Below, piece by piece: positions 1-12,300 of a DNA stretch of 64,000 nt. How positions within the stretch are numbered: the stretch's first letter is position 1; each line of letters starts with the position of its first letter. Made by a program: the position numbers and the translations under genes. The notes under the pieces are model-generated. The model made no database searches. It was not told the DNA's origin and saw only the letters and a program-made list of their open reading frames with translations. Source of the DNA: Streptomyces longisporoflavus. Lineage in GTDB: Bacteria > Actinomycetota > Actinomycetes > Streptomycetales > Streptomycetaceae. Where the stretch lies: positions 1-64,000 of the forward strand of contig NZ_BMTR01000017.1 of assembly GCF_014649775.1 (NCBI RefSeq), given 5' to 3'.

Positions 1-311
1 AATCTTGGTGTTCGCGGAGGCCAGCGGGTGCAGGCCGATCTCATGGGCCAGCATGCCCATCACGTAACCGATGTCGTACTTCTCGAAGTAGTAGCTGGCC
101 AGATTGATCTCGACACCCGCGTCACCCCGGTCATGCACATCGGCCGGCGTCTCCGTCGTACGCAGGCGCAGCGTGATCCGCACCGGACGGCCGCCGACAA
201 AGTCCTTGATGGTGCTGTGCTCGTCCAGCAGCTCGACGATCCGGACCGCCTTCTCGACGTACTTGTCCGTCTGATTCAAGTTGGTGAACTCGTAATTCCC
301 CAACTTGAAGG
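1..311 (-). repeat. C-terminal repeat unit 3 of the giant protein (cut by window edge)
   Basis: Third copy of the same unit, starting at KLGNYEFTNL and reaching AHEIGLHPLAS (H5257) just before the window edge. Unlike unit 2 it follows its predecessor without the zincin-bearing insert. Confidence 0.85.
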
Positions 312-3300
312 TGCCCGGAGCGGCGATGTTCTCCGTGTCCTCGGTGTTGGCCTGGGGCAGCCTGGGGCGGGCTTCACCGGGGTTGGCGCCGGTGTTTCCG
401 CCGGGGTTGTCGCCAGGGTTGTCGCCGGTCTGGGCCGGGGCAGTGGGTTGTTGGATGCTGTCGCCTCGGTTGTTGGCCGCGACGCTGGCGGCCAGGCCGG
501 TGAAGTCGCCCAGCACACCCACCGCGCCCTTGTCGGCGGGCAGCAGCGGACGGACGGGGCTGTCCGCTGCGAGGTGCTCGGCGAGCTGGGCCTTGTAGGC
601 GTTGTAGGCCCTGGCCGTGTAACTGGGGTCCTTGACCGCCTTCGCCCGGTGGTCATTGGTCACCGCGATCGACGCCAGATCCATCAGATAGGTGTCGATG
701 AGGTCGGTGACGTCCTTGGGCTTGGCGCCCGCCACGCCCACCCGCGCGTGCTGGGCCAACACCTGGGCCATCTCCACGACAATGTCACGGTAAATGCCGT
801 GGCGGATCGTCGCCGGGAAGGCAGCCATGACATGGTCCGCCTGGCCCGCGCCCACCGTGTTCATGAAACGCGGCGTCCTCAGCGACTCCAGGCCCGGCAC
901 CCGCAACGGCATCCCCGCATACAGATCCTCCTCCTCGGGAATTCTCGTATTCCGCGAGGCCAGCGGGTGCAGGCCGATCTCATGGGCCAGCATGCCCATC
1001 ACATAACCGATGTCGTACTTCTCGAAGTAGTAGCTGGCGAGATTGATCTCGACACCGTCATCGCCCAAGTCACGTACGTCAGCGGGTGCTTCGGTCGTGC
1101 GCAGGCGCAGCGTGATCCGGACGGGACGGTTGCCGACGTAGCTCTTGATGGTGCTGTGCTCGTCCAGTAGCTCGACGATCCGCATCGCCTTCTCGACGTA
1201 CCTGTCCGTCTGATTCAAGTTGGTGAACTCATAATTCCCCATCTTGAAGGAACGAAGGCCCGGTTCCTCCGGTGCGGCAGGCGCCGCGTCCGCGTCCGCG
1301 TCCTGGGGAGCGTGTGCCGGGACCTCGGTGGCTGCCGTCCCGTCGGCGGTCCGGGGCAAAGAGACCGGGTCCACCCAGATGGCCTCGCGGGATTCCCCGA
1401 CGGCGGCGTTCCGGGCCGCGGCCCAGCTCTGATCGAGTTGGTCGCTGTTCCGCTGAGGCGCCGGGCTTACGTCGCCGATGAGCGCTCCGAGCAGAGCCAG
1501 GTGTCGATCGCGCAGGCCGACGGGAGCGAGGGAGGCATCTTCGGGAGCCTTGTTGAGGTCGCCGAGGAGGCTGCCCAGGATGTGCGGGCGCTGCGGGGAG
1601 TCGGTGTCCCGGTATTCGTCGCGCAGGCCGAGTTGGTGGGTGAGTTCGTGAACCAGCTGCACCGGGGTGGCGTCGGCCCACCAGGTGGTCTGATCCATCC
1701 CCTGGTCCCGGCCCGCGAGGTTCACGGTCAGGTGCGGGGCGCCGGTGGGGTCGACGCGTTCTACGGTCACGTGCAGCCGGTCACCGTTCAACAGGCGGTA
1801 GTCCGGACCGTTGAGGAACTCCGCCACGCCCGCACTGAGCTGGTCGAACACGTGCGAGGCTTGATCGTCGGTGCCGCGCAGCGCGACGCGGACGGTGAGG
1901 TCGGTGACCGGCTCGCCCTGGTACGAGAACCGCCGTGCGTCGAAACCGGAACGCACCACGAAACGGGGGCGGCTGTCGCGCGTGCCGCTCGGCGGCGTCG
2001 TGATGTGTGGGGCGGCGCCGGTGTCGGTGTCGGTGTCGGGCTGGGGCAGCCTGGGGCGTGCCTCGCCGGGGTTGCCACCGGAGGTGTCCCGGATCTGGTC
2101 CGGGACAGCGGGTTGCTGGATGCTGTCGCCGCGGTTGTTGGTTCCGACGCTGGTGGCCAGGGACGCGAAATCGCCCAGCACGCCGAACCTGCCCTTGTCC
2201 GCGGGCAGCAGGGCATGGAGGGGGCTGTCCTCTGCGAGGTGCTCGGCCAGCAAAGCCTTGTATGCGTTGTAAGACCTGGCCGTGTAACTGGGGTCCGTGA
2301 CCGCCCTCGCCCGATGGTCATTGGTCACCGCGATCGAGGCGAGGTCCATCAGGTAGGTGTCGATGAGGTCGGTGACGTCCTTGGGCTTGGCACCGGCCAC
2401 GCCCACCCGCGCATGTTGCGCCAGCACCTGAGCCATCTCCACCACGATGTCGCGATAGATGCCATGCCGGATCGTCGCCGGGAACGCCGCCATCACGTGA
2501 TCCGCCTGACCCGCATCCAACGTGTTCATGAAACGGGGCGTCTTCAGCGTCTCCAGGCCCGGCACCCGCAGTGGCATCCCCGCATACAGGTCTTCCTCCT
2601 CGGGAATCCTCGTATTCCGCGAGGCCAGCGGGTGCAGACCGATCTCATGGGCCAGCATGCCCATCACATAACCGATGTCGTACTTCTCGAAGTAATAGCT
2701 CGCCAGGTTGATCTCGACCCCGGCATCACCCCGGTCATGCACATCGGCCGGCGCCTCCGTCGTACGCAACCGCAGCGTGATCCGCACCGGACGGCCGCCG
2801 ACAAAGTCCTTGATCGTGCCGTGCTCGTCCAGCAGCTCGACGATCCGCATCGCCTTCTCGACGTACCTGTCCGTCTGATTCAAGTTGGTGAACTCATAAT
2901 TCCCCATCTTGAAGGCGCGGGCTTCCGCGTCCGTGTCGTTGCCGGAGAGCGTGCTCAGCTCATACGCCTCCTCTTCCGCGAGGCCGGGGAGGCCGGGGAG
3001 GTCGCTGCCCGTCGGTGACGGGGGCAGCGGGATGGCCGCCGGGTCCGCGGGGGTTCGGAGGGTCAGGGGTACGAAGTCGCCGCCCCGGCGGCGGATTCGG
3101 ATGTGCGAGCCCGTGCCGCCCGACGGGTCCTTGTAGGTGTGAGCGGTTCCGTTCTCCTCGATCAGGGTCACGGTGGTGCCGGTCGCGGTGGCGGCCCACT
3201 CCGCCACCGCGCGGTCCGCACCGGGGCCCCACGGAGCCTCCGCGAGGTGGCGGCGCAGGTGGCCGTCACGGGCGTCCTGGCTCGGCGCCGGCATGCCGGG

Positions 3301-6300
3301 GTGGACCCGCAGGGGCGGGGGTGTGAAGAGCGAGTCGTGCTCTGCCCTGCTGCCGGGCAGGCCGTTCAGGCGCATCAGCTGGGCGGGCGTAGCCCCGGCG
3401 CGGGTGCGCAGCCGCACCGCCTCGTGGCGGTCGAGACCTGGCTGCTCGGCGGCCTGGCGCAAGGCCGTGGACAGCGCGCCGAAGAAGCCGTTGCCTCGGC
3501 CGGTGGGGGTGCCCTGCGTGTAGGTGGCACCGTCGGGCGCGGTGAGGACGCCGTCGCGCGCGAGGCGGTAGCGCGGGCCGCTGCTGTCTGCGGGCGGCAG
3601 CCAGGGCGGGGTGGTGTGGCTGCGGTGTGCGGGCGCCGTCGCGGTCTGCGGCTTCGACACCGGAGGCGTGGCCGTCGTCGGCCCGGGCAGCGCGGTGGCG
3701 GCCGGGACCGGGGAACCGGGCGGGAGCGCGGCGGAGAAGAAGCCGTCGGTGGCGAAGAGGACCGGGTCGCTGGCCGGGTCGACGCGGGCCGGGTCGTGGC
3801 CGTGCGGCAGGAAGAGCTGGTCACGGCCCTCGCCGGTCACCACGGTGAGCGGAGTGCCGAGGACGCGGGCGGCGAGGGCGGGCAGCAGGTCTGCGCCCCC
3901 GTGGTCGCCCGCGCGGCGCTCGGGGGGTCCGCCGGCCGGGAGCGCGGTGCCGTCCTGGCGCGGTTCGGCGGCAAAGGGGCGGGACAGGGCCGCCACGGCG
4001 AGCGCAGCCCGCTGCCCCGGGGTCGGCCAGTAGGTCTGCGGAAGCCTGCCGAAGGCGTCGAACTCGGCCTGCTGGGCGGGGGGGAACTCGATACCCGCAG
4101 CCTCGATTTCCTCCTGTGTGAAGGTGTCCGCGGCATCCGGGGCGAGGGCGTCGAGCAGGTCCTCGTTCCCGTCGTCGCCCAGCGCCCATGCGAGGCGGTC
4201 GCGGGCCGCATCGATGGCTTCGGCGGTGACCGCCGGGTCGCCGGGGGTGTTCGCGAACCGGTAGGCGAGGTCGGTGCGGAGCAGGTGGGGCAGGCGGCCC
4301 CGGTTCTCCGCGACGGCCAGCAGTGCGTGGAAGAAGGAGGCGCCGTCGTGCGGCATGTCGTGCACCTCGCGCACGGTGGTGCCGTCCGGCGAAGTGAGGG
4401 TGCGCGGGGCGGGGGCGGTCCCCACGGTGCTGACCCCCTCGGTGCTGACCCCCTCGGTGCCGACCCCGTCGGTGATGACGTACGGGGCGGGTGCCTCGGA
4501 TTGCCAGGCGGGCTTGGCGTACTTCTCCGGCAGGCCCGCCGGCAGGTCCGCCGGCAGGTCCGCCGGCAGGTCCGGCACCGGCCCGGAGGCCGGGCCCTGG
4601 TGGTGGGCGGTGAGGCGGGAGGCGGCGAGGTGCAGCCGGTGGTGGTCCCCGGCGGCGGCGTCGGTGTGCTGCTGCCAGCGGTGGACCTCGTGCCGGGCGG
4701 CCTGCCAGGCGACGACGGCCGGGGACCAGACGATGTCCTGCGGAAGGTCGGTCGGCGGGCCGGAGTTGTCGTCGCCGAGCGCGGCCTGCTCCTCCGCGCT
4801 CAGGTCGAGCCATGTCTCACGGGCCCGGGCGCGGGCGTCGTAGTAGTTCTTCTCGGCCGCGGCGAGGTCGGCCGCGGCCTTGGCCTGGTCGTCCCAGGCC
4901 GTGCGGACCTCGGGGGTGAACGTGGTGTCGTCCAGGAGGCCGTAGTCGCGGGCGATGTCCTCGCGCAGCCAGACGAGCGCGGTGGTCTCGGCCTCGGCGG
5001 CGCGCGGGCCGCGCTTTGCCTTGCCGAGCGTGTGCAGCGGGCGGCTGTCGGTGATGCGGTGGTCCACCTCGGCCACCGAGAGCCAGCTCACCGGCAGCGC
5101 GAAGAGCATGCTGCGGTCGGTGACGACCTTGACGTGGGTGCCGAGTGTGGTGTCGGCGGCGCCCTTGAGTACGGTGCCGTCGTTCGTGCCGCCGATCGGG
5201 ACCGAGGCACCGGGGTTGGTCACGCCGGCGTTGCTGTTGCCCGCGAGGGGTGCGGTGCCCACGGCGCCCTCGACGTTGTCGGTGATGCCGGCCTCCGACG
5301 CGTCGGAGGTCTTCGTCCGCTGCATGGCCTCCATGCGGGGCTTGTTCTCGACGGCGAGCAGCCGGGCGCCGTTGCGGTGCATTTTCGCGTAGAGGCGGGA
5401 ATCGGCGGTGTGGGACTGGCCGAGGAGGTGCGATGAGGCCTGCGTGGGCAGCGGTGTGCCGGTCGCGCCGAGCGCCTCACGGAAGCCTGCGGTCAGGCCG
5501 ACTTGCGCGGTGGCCTCCTGCTGGGCCTGTGCGGGCGCCGTGCCGAGGCCGGTCAGCGAGGTGAGGCGGGCGGTGCGTACGCGGCCGTCGAGGGTCGTGC
5601 CGGTGAGCCGGTCGCCGAGGTCGCCGTCGCCGAGTCCGTCGGCGCGCGCGGTGGCGAGGGTCAGGGCGTCCTGCACATTGGCGGCGCCGCGGATGTCCAC
5701 GGCGAGGATGCCGGAGCCGATCGCATCGTCGAAGGGCAAGACGTCGGACGGCGGTACGTCAGTGGGTGGGACGTCGGTTGACGGTACGTCGGGGCCGGCG
5801 GTGTCGCCGCCCGGGGAGGAGGTGCGCCAGGCCGCGATGCCCTCGGGGCGTGCCTGCGCCGCGGTCAGCAACCGTACCGCGCGCTCCGGCTCCGGCACGT
5901 CCTGCTCGGTGATGGCCCGGTCGGCGCCGTCACCTTCCGGGGTGAGCAGACTCGCGGGGAGGATCTCGTTGAGGCTGCCGACGGGGGCGGCGTCGACGCG
6001 AGGGGCGAGCGGATCGCCGGTCGCGTCCGTCATGGTGACGGTCAGGGTGTAGCTGGTGACGATCTCGGCGTGCGCCTGGGTGGTGGCGATGTTCGGCATG
6101 GCGGTGGTACCGGCGGTCTGCGTACGGGTGCTCGCCCGCTGCTTGGCCGCGGTGCCCTGGAGCGACGGATTGGCGATGAGGACACCGCTGTCCGCGGCCC
6201 GCTCGCCCCCGCTCAGTGTCACGTCGGCGCCGCGGTCCTGCGAGACGCCGTCCGCGTCGTCGCGTGCGGTGGTGCGGTAGTCCTCAAGCTCGAACCCGGT

Positions 6301-9300
6301 GCGCAGCCTGTCCACGGTGGTGGTGACCGGAGTCAGCTCGAACCGCAGCTGCCCGGGACTGCCGCCGACCGGCAGGTGGAACGGGCTCGACCAGCTGCGG
6401 TAGCGCACCGGCAGGGTCATCCCGCCGGTCGTCAGCTCGTGCAGATGCGAGAGCAGGAAGTCCGGGGAGAGCCGCTGCAGGACCTGCTCCCGGTCGTGCG
6501 AGGGCACTCCGATCTTCTCCAGCTGCGGCGTCAGTTGCTGCGCCGCGCTGCCGGCGTCGAGCTGGCCGGTCGGGTGGGTGGGGAAGCGGCGCCCTTGCAG
6601 GTAGGGGGGCAACCGGTAGCCGCCGCCCAGGTTGTGCGGGGTGGTGGTGCCGAGGCCGTCGGGGGCGAGACCGGCCTCGATGACGTCCTGCATCGGCAGG
6701 TGGAACATCACCGCGTCGCGGATGCGCTGGAGCGCGGCGGCGGCCCCGCGCGGGGCGAGGCTTTCGCCGAGGCGCCCGGAGAGCCGCCCGGCCGCGGAGC
6801 TGATACGGGCCCCGGCGCGGGTACCCACCGCGCCCATCGCGGCCGTCCAGCGGTCCCGTACCGCGACGGTCTCGGTGGCGTCGGCGACCACCAGGTACAT
6901 CCGTCCCGTGAAGGCGAGGGTGGTGTTACGGCCGCGGGTGAGGGCCTGCGAAATGCTGCGGCCCTTGCCCCACGCGTACTGCAGGGCGGTCGAGTAGGAG
7001 CCGACCACCGCCTGCTGGCCCGGCGCCTGCTGGAGCGGCATGTCGGCGCCCTGGATGCCGAGGGTGGTGTGGGTGACGGTGCTCCCGCTGCCGAGGACGC
7101 GGTGCTCGTTGCCGACGGTGGCCTCGAGGCTGGAGGGCTTCGGGTCGCTCTTGACCCGGAAGTTGTGCAGTTCGCCGCGGACAGCGGCCTTGAGGTAGTG
7201 GGTCCGGAACGGCCCCGCGCCGTTGAGTCCGCTGACCCGGGATCCGAACGGCCCCAGATACTGGCCGAGTTGCCCGGCCACACTCAGGTTCGCCATCGCA
7301 CGGCGCAGCGCGGTGCGCACCGGGGCGGCGGGGGCGCTGACGTGCCAGGAGGTGCCGGAGGCGCGGTCGGCGGTGTCCTGCATGAGCTGCTGGCGCTGCG
7401 GTCCGCCTTCGGCGCTGATCACTACATGCGGGATGCTGAGCAGCCGCTCGGTGAGCCGCCGGTCGGCCGCGTCCGCCCTCGCCAACGGACGTACGCCGTC
7501 CAGCAGTTGGTTCGCTTCAACGGAAGACAGGTGCTGCGGTACGGGGGCCGCGGGCGCCGGTGTCGTGACTCCGGGCGGCGGATCGGCGGGCGCGTGACGA
7601 TCGGAGCCGTGCGCGGACGGCACGGCGAGCTCCACGCGGCCGACGGTCTCGTTGCCCCGGCCGAACAGCGGCCGTTCCTCGACCTTGCTGACGAAGACAC
7701 CCGCGCCGAGCAGGCCGACCGAGGCGAGCCTCGCCCAGCCGCGCGGGCGGCGGTGGCCCTCGAAGGACGCGTCCAACTCCACCCGATAGCTGTAGAGGTC
7801 GGCGCCCGTCTGGAACATCAGGTGGTCGTGGGTGACCGCGACCGTGTTCCTGGTGGTCCTCTGGTCGGTCCTTGCGTGCCGGACGCCGACCGACACATTG
7901 CCGGTCTGGCGCGGCAGCCCGGCCTCGGGCACCTTGTCGTGGTCGCGCGGCGAAACGCTCAGCTCGACGCCGCCGGAGAGGGTGGTGGACGCCTGCTGCC
8001 CCTGCCCGGATACCTCGGTGCCGATCACCGCGTTGCGCAGCGCCCGTTCGCTCATCGTGGTCTCGAACCGCCGGTCGGTCAGGCGCGCCTTGAGGATGAG
8101 CGTGTGGTGACCGCGGCGCACCTTGCCGTCCTCGGTGAGGCTGACCGGGACACCGGTGGTCGTCAGATCGTCCAGGCTCTGCGCCAGGGTGGGCCGGTTC
8201 AGCGCCTCGCGCACCTGGCGGTCGTTGTGCAGCGCGGTCCGCATCCGCCCGTCGCCGTACCAGAACTTGGCGAGGCGCGGATGCCGCAGCATCATCGGCG
8301 GGACGAACAGCGAGGGGTGGGCGCGGTGCAACGTGTCCAGGACGGAGTCCGCGAAGACCCGCATGGGGTCTTGGGGTGGGGGTGCGGGTGCCGGCGCGGG
8401 CGCGGTCTGCTGGGACTGGGCCTGCGGCTGAGGTTGGGTCTCGGGCTGAGGTTGGGTCTGGGGCAGGGTCTGCGGCTGGATGGGGCGGAACCCCTCGGCG
8501 CGGACCTGGCCGCTCAAGTGGACCGGGTCCTCGCGGGAGAGGTACCACGGCACCGGCGGCTCGGCGTCCGGGTCGGGCCCAGCCTGGCCCGGCGTACGAC
8601 TGTCCCAGCCCGCGAGGCGCCGCGCGTCCCGGGTAGAAATCCAGTCCAGGCTGACCACCCGGACCGGGCGGGCCGCCGACGGCAGCTCGCCGGGTTTGCG
8701 CACCATCAGGGTGCGCTCCACCCGGTAGAGCGCGACCGGGGTGTTGCGCAGGCGTCCGGTGGTCTTCCGGGCCGCGTCGGCCCCGACGTAGTGGCCGCGC
8801 CCGGCGGTGAGGTCCGCGCGGACCAGCGGACCGCCCTGAACGCGTACGTCGGTCTCCGGGCCGACAAAGGTGTAGTTCGGCCCCGAGGTGACCTGGAAGC
8901 CCAGGCGGGTGTCACGGACGTGGCCGCGCTCGTTCTGGTACGTGGTCTGGGTGAGCTCGCGCAGCTCCGCCTTGACCGACTCGGTGACCAGCGTGGCCCG
9001 GTGCGGCACCGAACGCTCCACGACCAGATGTCCGAGGGGGTGCTGACCGCTGCCCCGGGTCAACTCGGGCCCGGTGACCGGACCCGAGAACCGGCCGAAC
9101 AGGGCGAGCAGTCGTCCCGGCCGGACGTACGAGACAAGCGTACGGTGCGCCGAACTGCCGGGCCGCGCACCGGACATGGCGAGCGCCAAGTCCTCCGGCG
9201 GGTCCGTCAGGTGCAGTCCGGTCGTCTCGGTCATCCGCGGCTCGATGCCGTCCGGGAAGGTGAGCGTCTCGGGTGCCCGCCGGGGGCCGCCGAAGGGCAC

Positions 9301-12300
9301 GGTGAGGTCGTCGGGCAGCCGCCAGCTCAGTCCGTCGCGCATCGCGAACTCGGCGGTGTGCACTTGGCTGCGTTGCCAACTGGGCGTTGACCGCGCCGAG
9401 TTGCCCGTCCCATCGGACCCGGTGGTTGCCGGTGGCGCCTCGGAGACGCGGTCCACCCGCACCCGGTAGTGGACGTCGTCCAGGTGCAGGTGTGAGCCCT
9501 CGTGGGCGCGCCACTCGGTCTGGTTGTACGCCGCGGTCCCCTGCGCGTAGTCGGTCCTGCGGGTCCAGCCCACCGAAACACCCAGCTTCAGAAGCCAGTT
9601 GAGCGGCGGGCCCATACTCAACCCACCGGCGATCCGGCGCCCGAAGCCGACACTGCGCCCGCCTCCCGTACCGGCCTGGCCGCGCCGCATGGTGTCGAGG
9701 CGGACGGTGCCGCCATCCACGTCGGAGAAGCGTTCCCAACGGTGGTACGGGATGGCCTCGACCGTCATCTCGTGACCGACCCCGGATTTCTCCCGACCCA
9801 CGAAGCGAGCCCCGCGCGGGGCGGTGAAGGCGCCGGGCTGCTCGGTCAGCAGGCGCAGCAGTTCCGCCTCGTCGAACTGGCCGCGCAGCTTCGCCGGCAG
9901 CTTGCCCAGGATCTCGTCGGCCACCTGCTGGGGCGAGCGCAAGGTGGTCACACCGGGGCCGGTGATGAGTCCGGCCGGGCCGCCCGGAGCGCGGTCGCCC
10001 GGGTCGGCGCCCGGATCGGCATCCGGGCTGATCAGGATTGTGGGCAGGCGGCTGCCGTCCTCGAAGGTGACGGTGCGCGGTACCGGACCCGGCGGTTTGG
10101 CGTCCTGTCCGGTCAGCAGCCGCGCCGGACGGTACCGATCGAGCTGCGTCTCCAGCGGAACGGGGTCGCCCCGGTCGGGGGTCTCGGCGGGGTCCGCGGT
10201 GACGTTCGGGTTCGGGGCCGGGGTGGTGACCGGGTCCGGGTCCAGGTCCGGGCCATGGTCAGTGCTCGGGTCCGGGGTGGTGACCGGGTCCGGGTCCGGT
10301 ACAGGGGTGAGCGGGATCGCGGCCGGGATCAGCGCGTCGTAGTGGTCGGTGCCGTTGTACGCCAGGTGCAGGGCGGGGCCTTGGCCGCCGGGGTTGAGGG
10401 TGTTGACGAGGGTGTTCCCGTGTGACCGCTGGTCGGGCTGTACGAGCCGCAGGTCGAGGTCGAGGGTGTGCGCAAGCGCCTCGGGAAGCAGGTCGGCGAA
10501 GGGAGAGTTCCACAGCGCGGAGTGCTCGGCTGCGGAGGCGACGAGCCCCTTGGCGCCCAGCCGTGACGCGTCGGCGGGGGTGGGCGCCACGTCGGCGAGG
10601 TGCGGGTAGTCGCTGTCGCGGATGATCCGCTGCCACTGACCGGCGTCGCCGTCGGTGATGACGTCCCGCGCGATCCGGTTCCAGTGCTGGGTGATCCGGC
10701 TCTGCTCGGCCGGGTCCCGCACCCCGGCGATGGCGCGCATCCGCAGGTCGTCCACCACTGCGAAGACCGGGTCAGGGATGGCCAGAGCCATGGCGTCGCC
10801 CAATTCGGACCCGGTGATCCGGTCACTGAGGAGGCGGCGCAGGCCGGCGACATTGCGCGCGGCCCAGGCGGGCGGTGTGGTCTGGCTGCGCGCGCTGTCG
10901 AGCAGCGACCGGAAGAGGCAGTTCCCGCCGCCGGGGGTGTCGAGCCGCCGCAGTTCGAGACCGTCGGCGTCCACGGTGTCCGCGGTGCCGGGTGCGGCCT
11001 TGCCGAGGTCCTTGCTGAGGTCCTTGCCGAGGTCCTTGCTGAGGAGGGTCACGTCCCGGGCGAGGCTCTCGGGGCGGCTCGGGGCGGGTGCCAGGTCGGG
11101 CCTGCGCCGGGCGAGTTCGGCGGTGTCCTCGGGGCTCAGGCCGAGTTCCGACAGCGGAAGCGGGGTGTTGGAGAGCGACCAGGTGATCTGCGCGGAGGGT
11201 GCGTAGGCCAGACCGCGTACGTCCTCCGGCGAGACGAGGGTGGTCGGCGGGAGCGCCGGCGGCGGTGGGGGCAGCAAAGCGTCGAGTGTGGTGTCGGGGC
11301 CTGCGGTGTGGTGCAACTCGGATGCCGCGCGCAGGAATTCGGCGTACTGCTCGGTGGTGGGATCAGCGACCGCCGGGCCGGTGTTGGCGCCGCTGGTGGC
11401 GCCGGCCCGGTCGACGACCATCCGGCGCAGCAGATCCGGAGTCATGCGGCCGTCGCCGTAGCGGGCCGCGGTGTCGGGGCTGAGCCAGCGCAGGCCGTCC
11501 ACGTAAGCGAGTCCGGCGAGCAACTCGGTGTTTTCCGGCTGCTGTTCGGCGTCCGGGCCGAAGGCATCGCGCAGCGTGCGGATCTGCTGGAGGGTACGGG
11601 CTTGGGCAAAGGCGTCGGCCGGTTCCGGGCCCGCGTGCAGGCCCGCGGCACGCGCGAGTGCGTCCAGGTCGGCGCCGCTGGGCTCAGGGGTGAAGAGCCG
11701 CCAGCGCCCCGCACCGTCCGGGCCCTCGGTGAGGACCGCGCGGACGTCACCGTACTGGTCGCGGGCCGTGCCGACCTCGGTGGTGGGCGCGTACACCGGC
11801 CGCCCGGTGCGGTTCGCGACGTGCTGCGCCACCGGCAGACCCGCGATCTCCGGCTGGCGTCCGGTCTCGCAGGAGAACAGCACCAGCGGCCGGTCCTGGT
11901 CGGTGTCCGCCGCCCAGGACTTGAGTACTTCCCCGAGCTGTACGCCGCTGACTTTCACGGTGGGATGCCGTGCGTCCTCGGTACCGAGGGTGACGGTACG
12001 GGGGGTGCCGTGCCCCGCGAAGTAGTCGGCGCCGCGCGGGGTGCCTGAGCCCGGCAGCGGGGTCGGCGGCCCGGTGAAGACCGTACGACTGACGGGCGGG
12101 GCCGCTGCCGCGGAATCCGCTGCCGCCGGGTCTGGGGCTGGGACCGGGGCCGGGTGGGCGGACGTGGTGCGCACGCCGCGGAAGGTGTCCTGGCCCAGCA
12201 GCGCGCGACGCCCCGCACTGTGTGCCGTACCGTCCTCGGCCGCGTCTTGCGAAATGGTCAACGTCTGTACGGCGCGCCCCGGTTGAGGCCTGACATGCGT

